Assembly: GCF_000007345.1 (NCBI RefSeq)
Contig: NC_003552.1
Span: forward strand, 1,550,001-1,614,000
Direction: 5' to 3'
Source of the DNA: Methanosarcina acetivorans C2A
GTDB taxonomy: Archaea > Halobacteriota > Methanosarcinia > Methanosarcinales > Methanosarcinaceae
DNA: 64,000 bases
Shown here: positions 63,275-64,000 of the stretch, piece by piece
How the letters are laid out: each line of letters opens with the position of its first letter
How positions within the stretch are numbered: position 1 is the stretch's first letter
The notes under the pieces: generated by a model
What the model saw: only the letters and a program-made list of their open reading frames with translations
Told to the model about the DNA's origin: nothing
The model's database searches: none
Position numbers and translations under genes: made by a program

Positions 63275-64000
63275 TTAACTATTATTTCCTTCGATTTCGG
63301 CTTTTTCAATTTTAACGAGCCTGAATGAGAGGAAGAAGACAAGATATATGATTGTAGCTGCGATCAGAAAGGCTATCACTCCCAGCTGCGTATAAAGCAG
63401 ACCTCCTGCAAGAAGGCCGATTATGCTTGCGAGGCTGCTTGCACTCATCGCAAAGCCCTGTACCGAGCCCTGATATTTTTTCCCTGCGAATTTCGAGAGG
63501 ATTGAAAGGATAGAAGGCCACATAATCCCGTTTCCGAATGCAAAGCAGACCGCTGCCAGATATAAGAGAACGAGGTTCCCGGGGATTATCAGAATGAACT
63601 GCAGTCCCAGAATAAAGCTGCCGGCAACAACCAGAATTGACTCAGGGTATCTTTTTGCAAGTTTTGCGAGGACCGGGCCCTGCACAAAAGCCATGAATAT
63701 GCTGATTAAGGAAAAATAAACCCCCAGTTCGGCAGGGTTCCATTCAAGGGCAACAACCGCAAAGATCGGGAATGCAGTATAATAGATATTAAAGCCCAGA
63801 AAGATAAGGAAGTAAACAAGCAGCATAAAGGGGATGTATTCGAGCCTGAAAATCTCACGAAAACTTACTTTGTTTCCTGCCTCAACCTGATAGCACTCTT
63901 TTTGTTCCTGTCCGAGGACTTTTCTTATACCCGTGGGTTCCGGGTATTCTTCAAGGGTGCAGGGCCGGGATTCCGGGAGCAGAAAAAGCACGATAAGAGT
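63275..64000 (-). CDS. MFS transporter, C-terminal half (continues beyond window)
   Basis: The frame is open to base 64000, so the 5' part lies outside. About 240 residues are visible, with a central cytoplasmic loop followed by six helices ('FMLLVYFLIFLGFNIYYTAF', 'GNGIMWPSILSILSKFAG', 'GSVQGFAMSASSLASIIGLL'). It is typical of drug/multidrug MFS exporters. It ends 60 bases from the serine hydrolase gene on the same strand. Confidence 0.85.
   Translation of the reverse strand, partial: TLIVLFLLPESRPCTLEEYPEPTGIRKVLGQEQKECYQVEAGNKVSFREIFRLEYIPFMLLVYFLIFLGFNIYYTAFPIFAVVALEWNPAELGVYFSLISIFMAFVQGPVLAKLAKRYPESILVVAGSFILGLQFILIIPGNLVLLYLAAVCFAFGNGIMWPSILSILSKFAGKKYQGSVQGFAMSASSLASIIGLLAGGLLYTQLGVIAFLIAATIIYLVFFLSFRLVKIEKAEIEGNNS

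Overview
The window looks like part of a Methanosarcina chromosome; the species cannot be fixed by eye. The evidence is an anaerobic Ni carbon monoxide dehydrogenase (cooS), archaeal GatD, PGF-CTERM and PKD surface proteins, a DcmR-type (MEDS) PAS sensor kinase, SD-led genes in AT-rich spacers, and many short tandem repeats and decayed partial gene copies. No rRNA, tRNA or CRISPR array was recognised.

Layout. 1-3 kb: envelope proteins (a PGF-CTERM protein tail and a beta-propeller/PKD protein). 3-9.5 kb: a MntA/HepT-type toxin-antitoxin pair between two gene relics, then a TadA-type ATPase and TadC-type membrane protein operon. 9.5-15.5 kb: an accessory stretch with a small membrane protein, a radical SAM/SPASM enzyme beside a Cys-rich small protein, a broken DUF2971 gene, an orphan MNT antitoxin that has lost a catalytic Asp, and a disrupted Fic gene. 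15.6-32.7 kb: a DUF2117 protein, UPF0173 hydrolase, cooS, a secreted deacetylase-like protein, tandem LarA-like racemases, a complete IS1-type element with target duplication, a sodium:solute symporter with a 52-residue partner, gatD and argH. 33-44 kb: two methyltransferase paralogues (one broken), an SDR, a 1400-residue sensor kinase, relics, a nucleoside-recognition membrane protein and a UbiB-type kinase.

44-60 kb is a metal-handling island: small HMA chaperones (three apparently functional, three decayed), a SHOCT protein, YHS-domain peptides, TauE/SafE and b561-like membrane proteins, a 2-hydroxyacid dehydrogenase, an HxlR regulator divergent from a CooC-like Ni-insertion ATPase, a flavoredoxin-like protein, and a three-HMA CopA P-type ATPase. 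Several of these genes have no AUG at the site demanded by their SD sequence and fold, and appear to start at AUU, AUC or CUG. The last 4 kb holds YwbE, an IS200/IS605 relic, a serine hydrolase and an MFS transporter cut by the window end.

Two themes run through the window. Partial gene copies are scattered and decaying (TadC tail, DUF2117 tail, UbiB N-terminus, HMA domains, a DUF4405-like protein, a methyltransferase). Short tandem arrays sit at gene edges, and at least three (cooS, argH, the sensor kinase) have units that include the stop-codon end of the adjacent gene.
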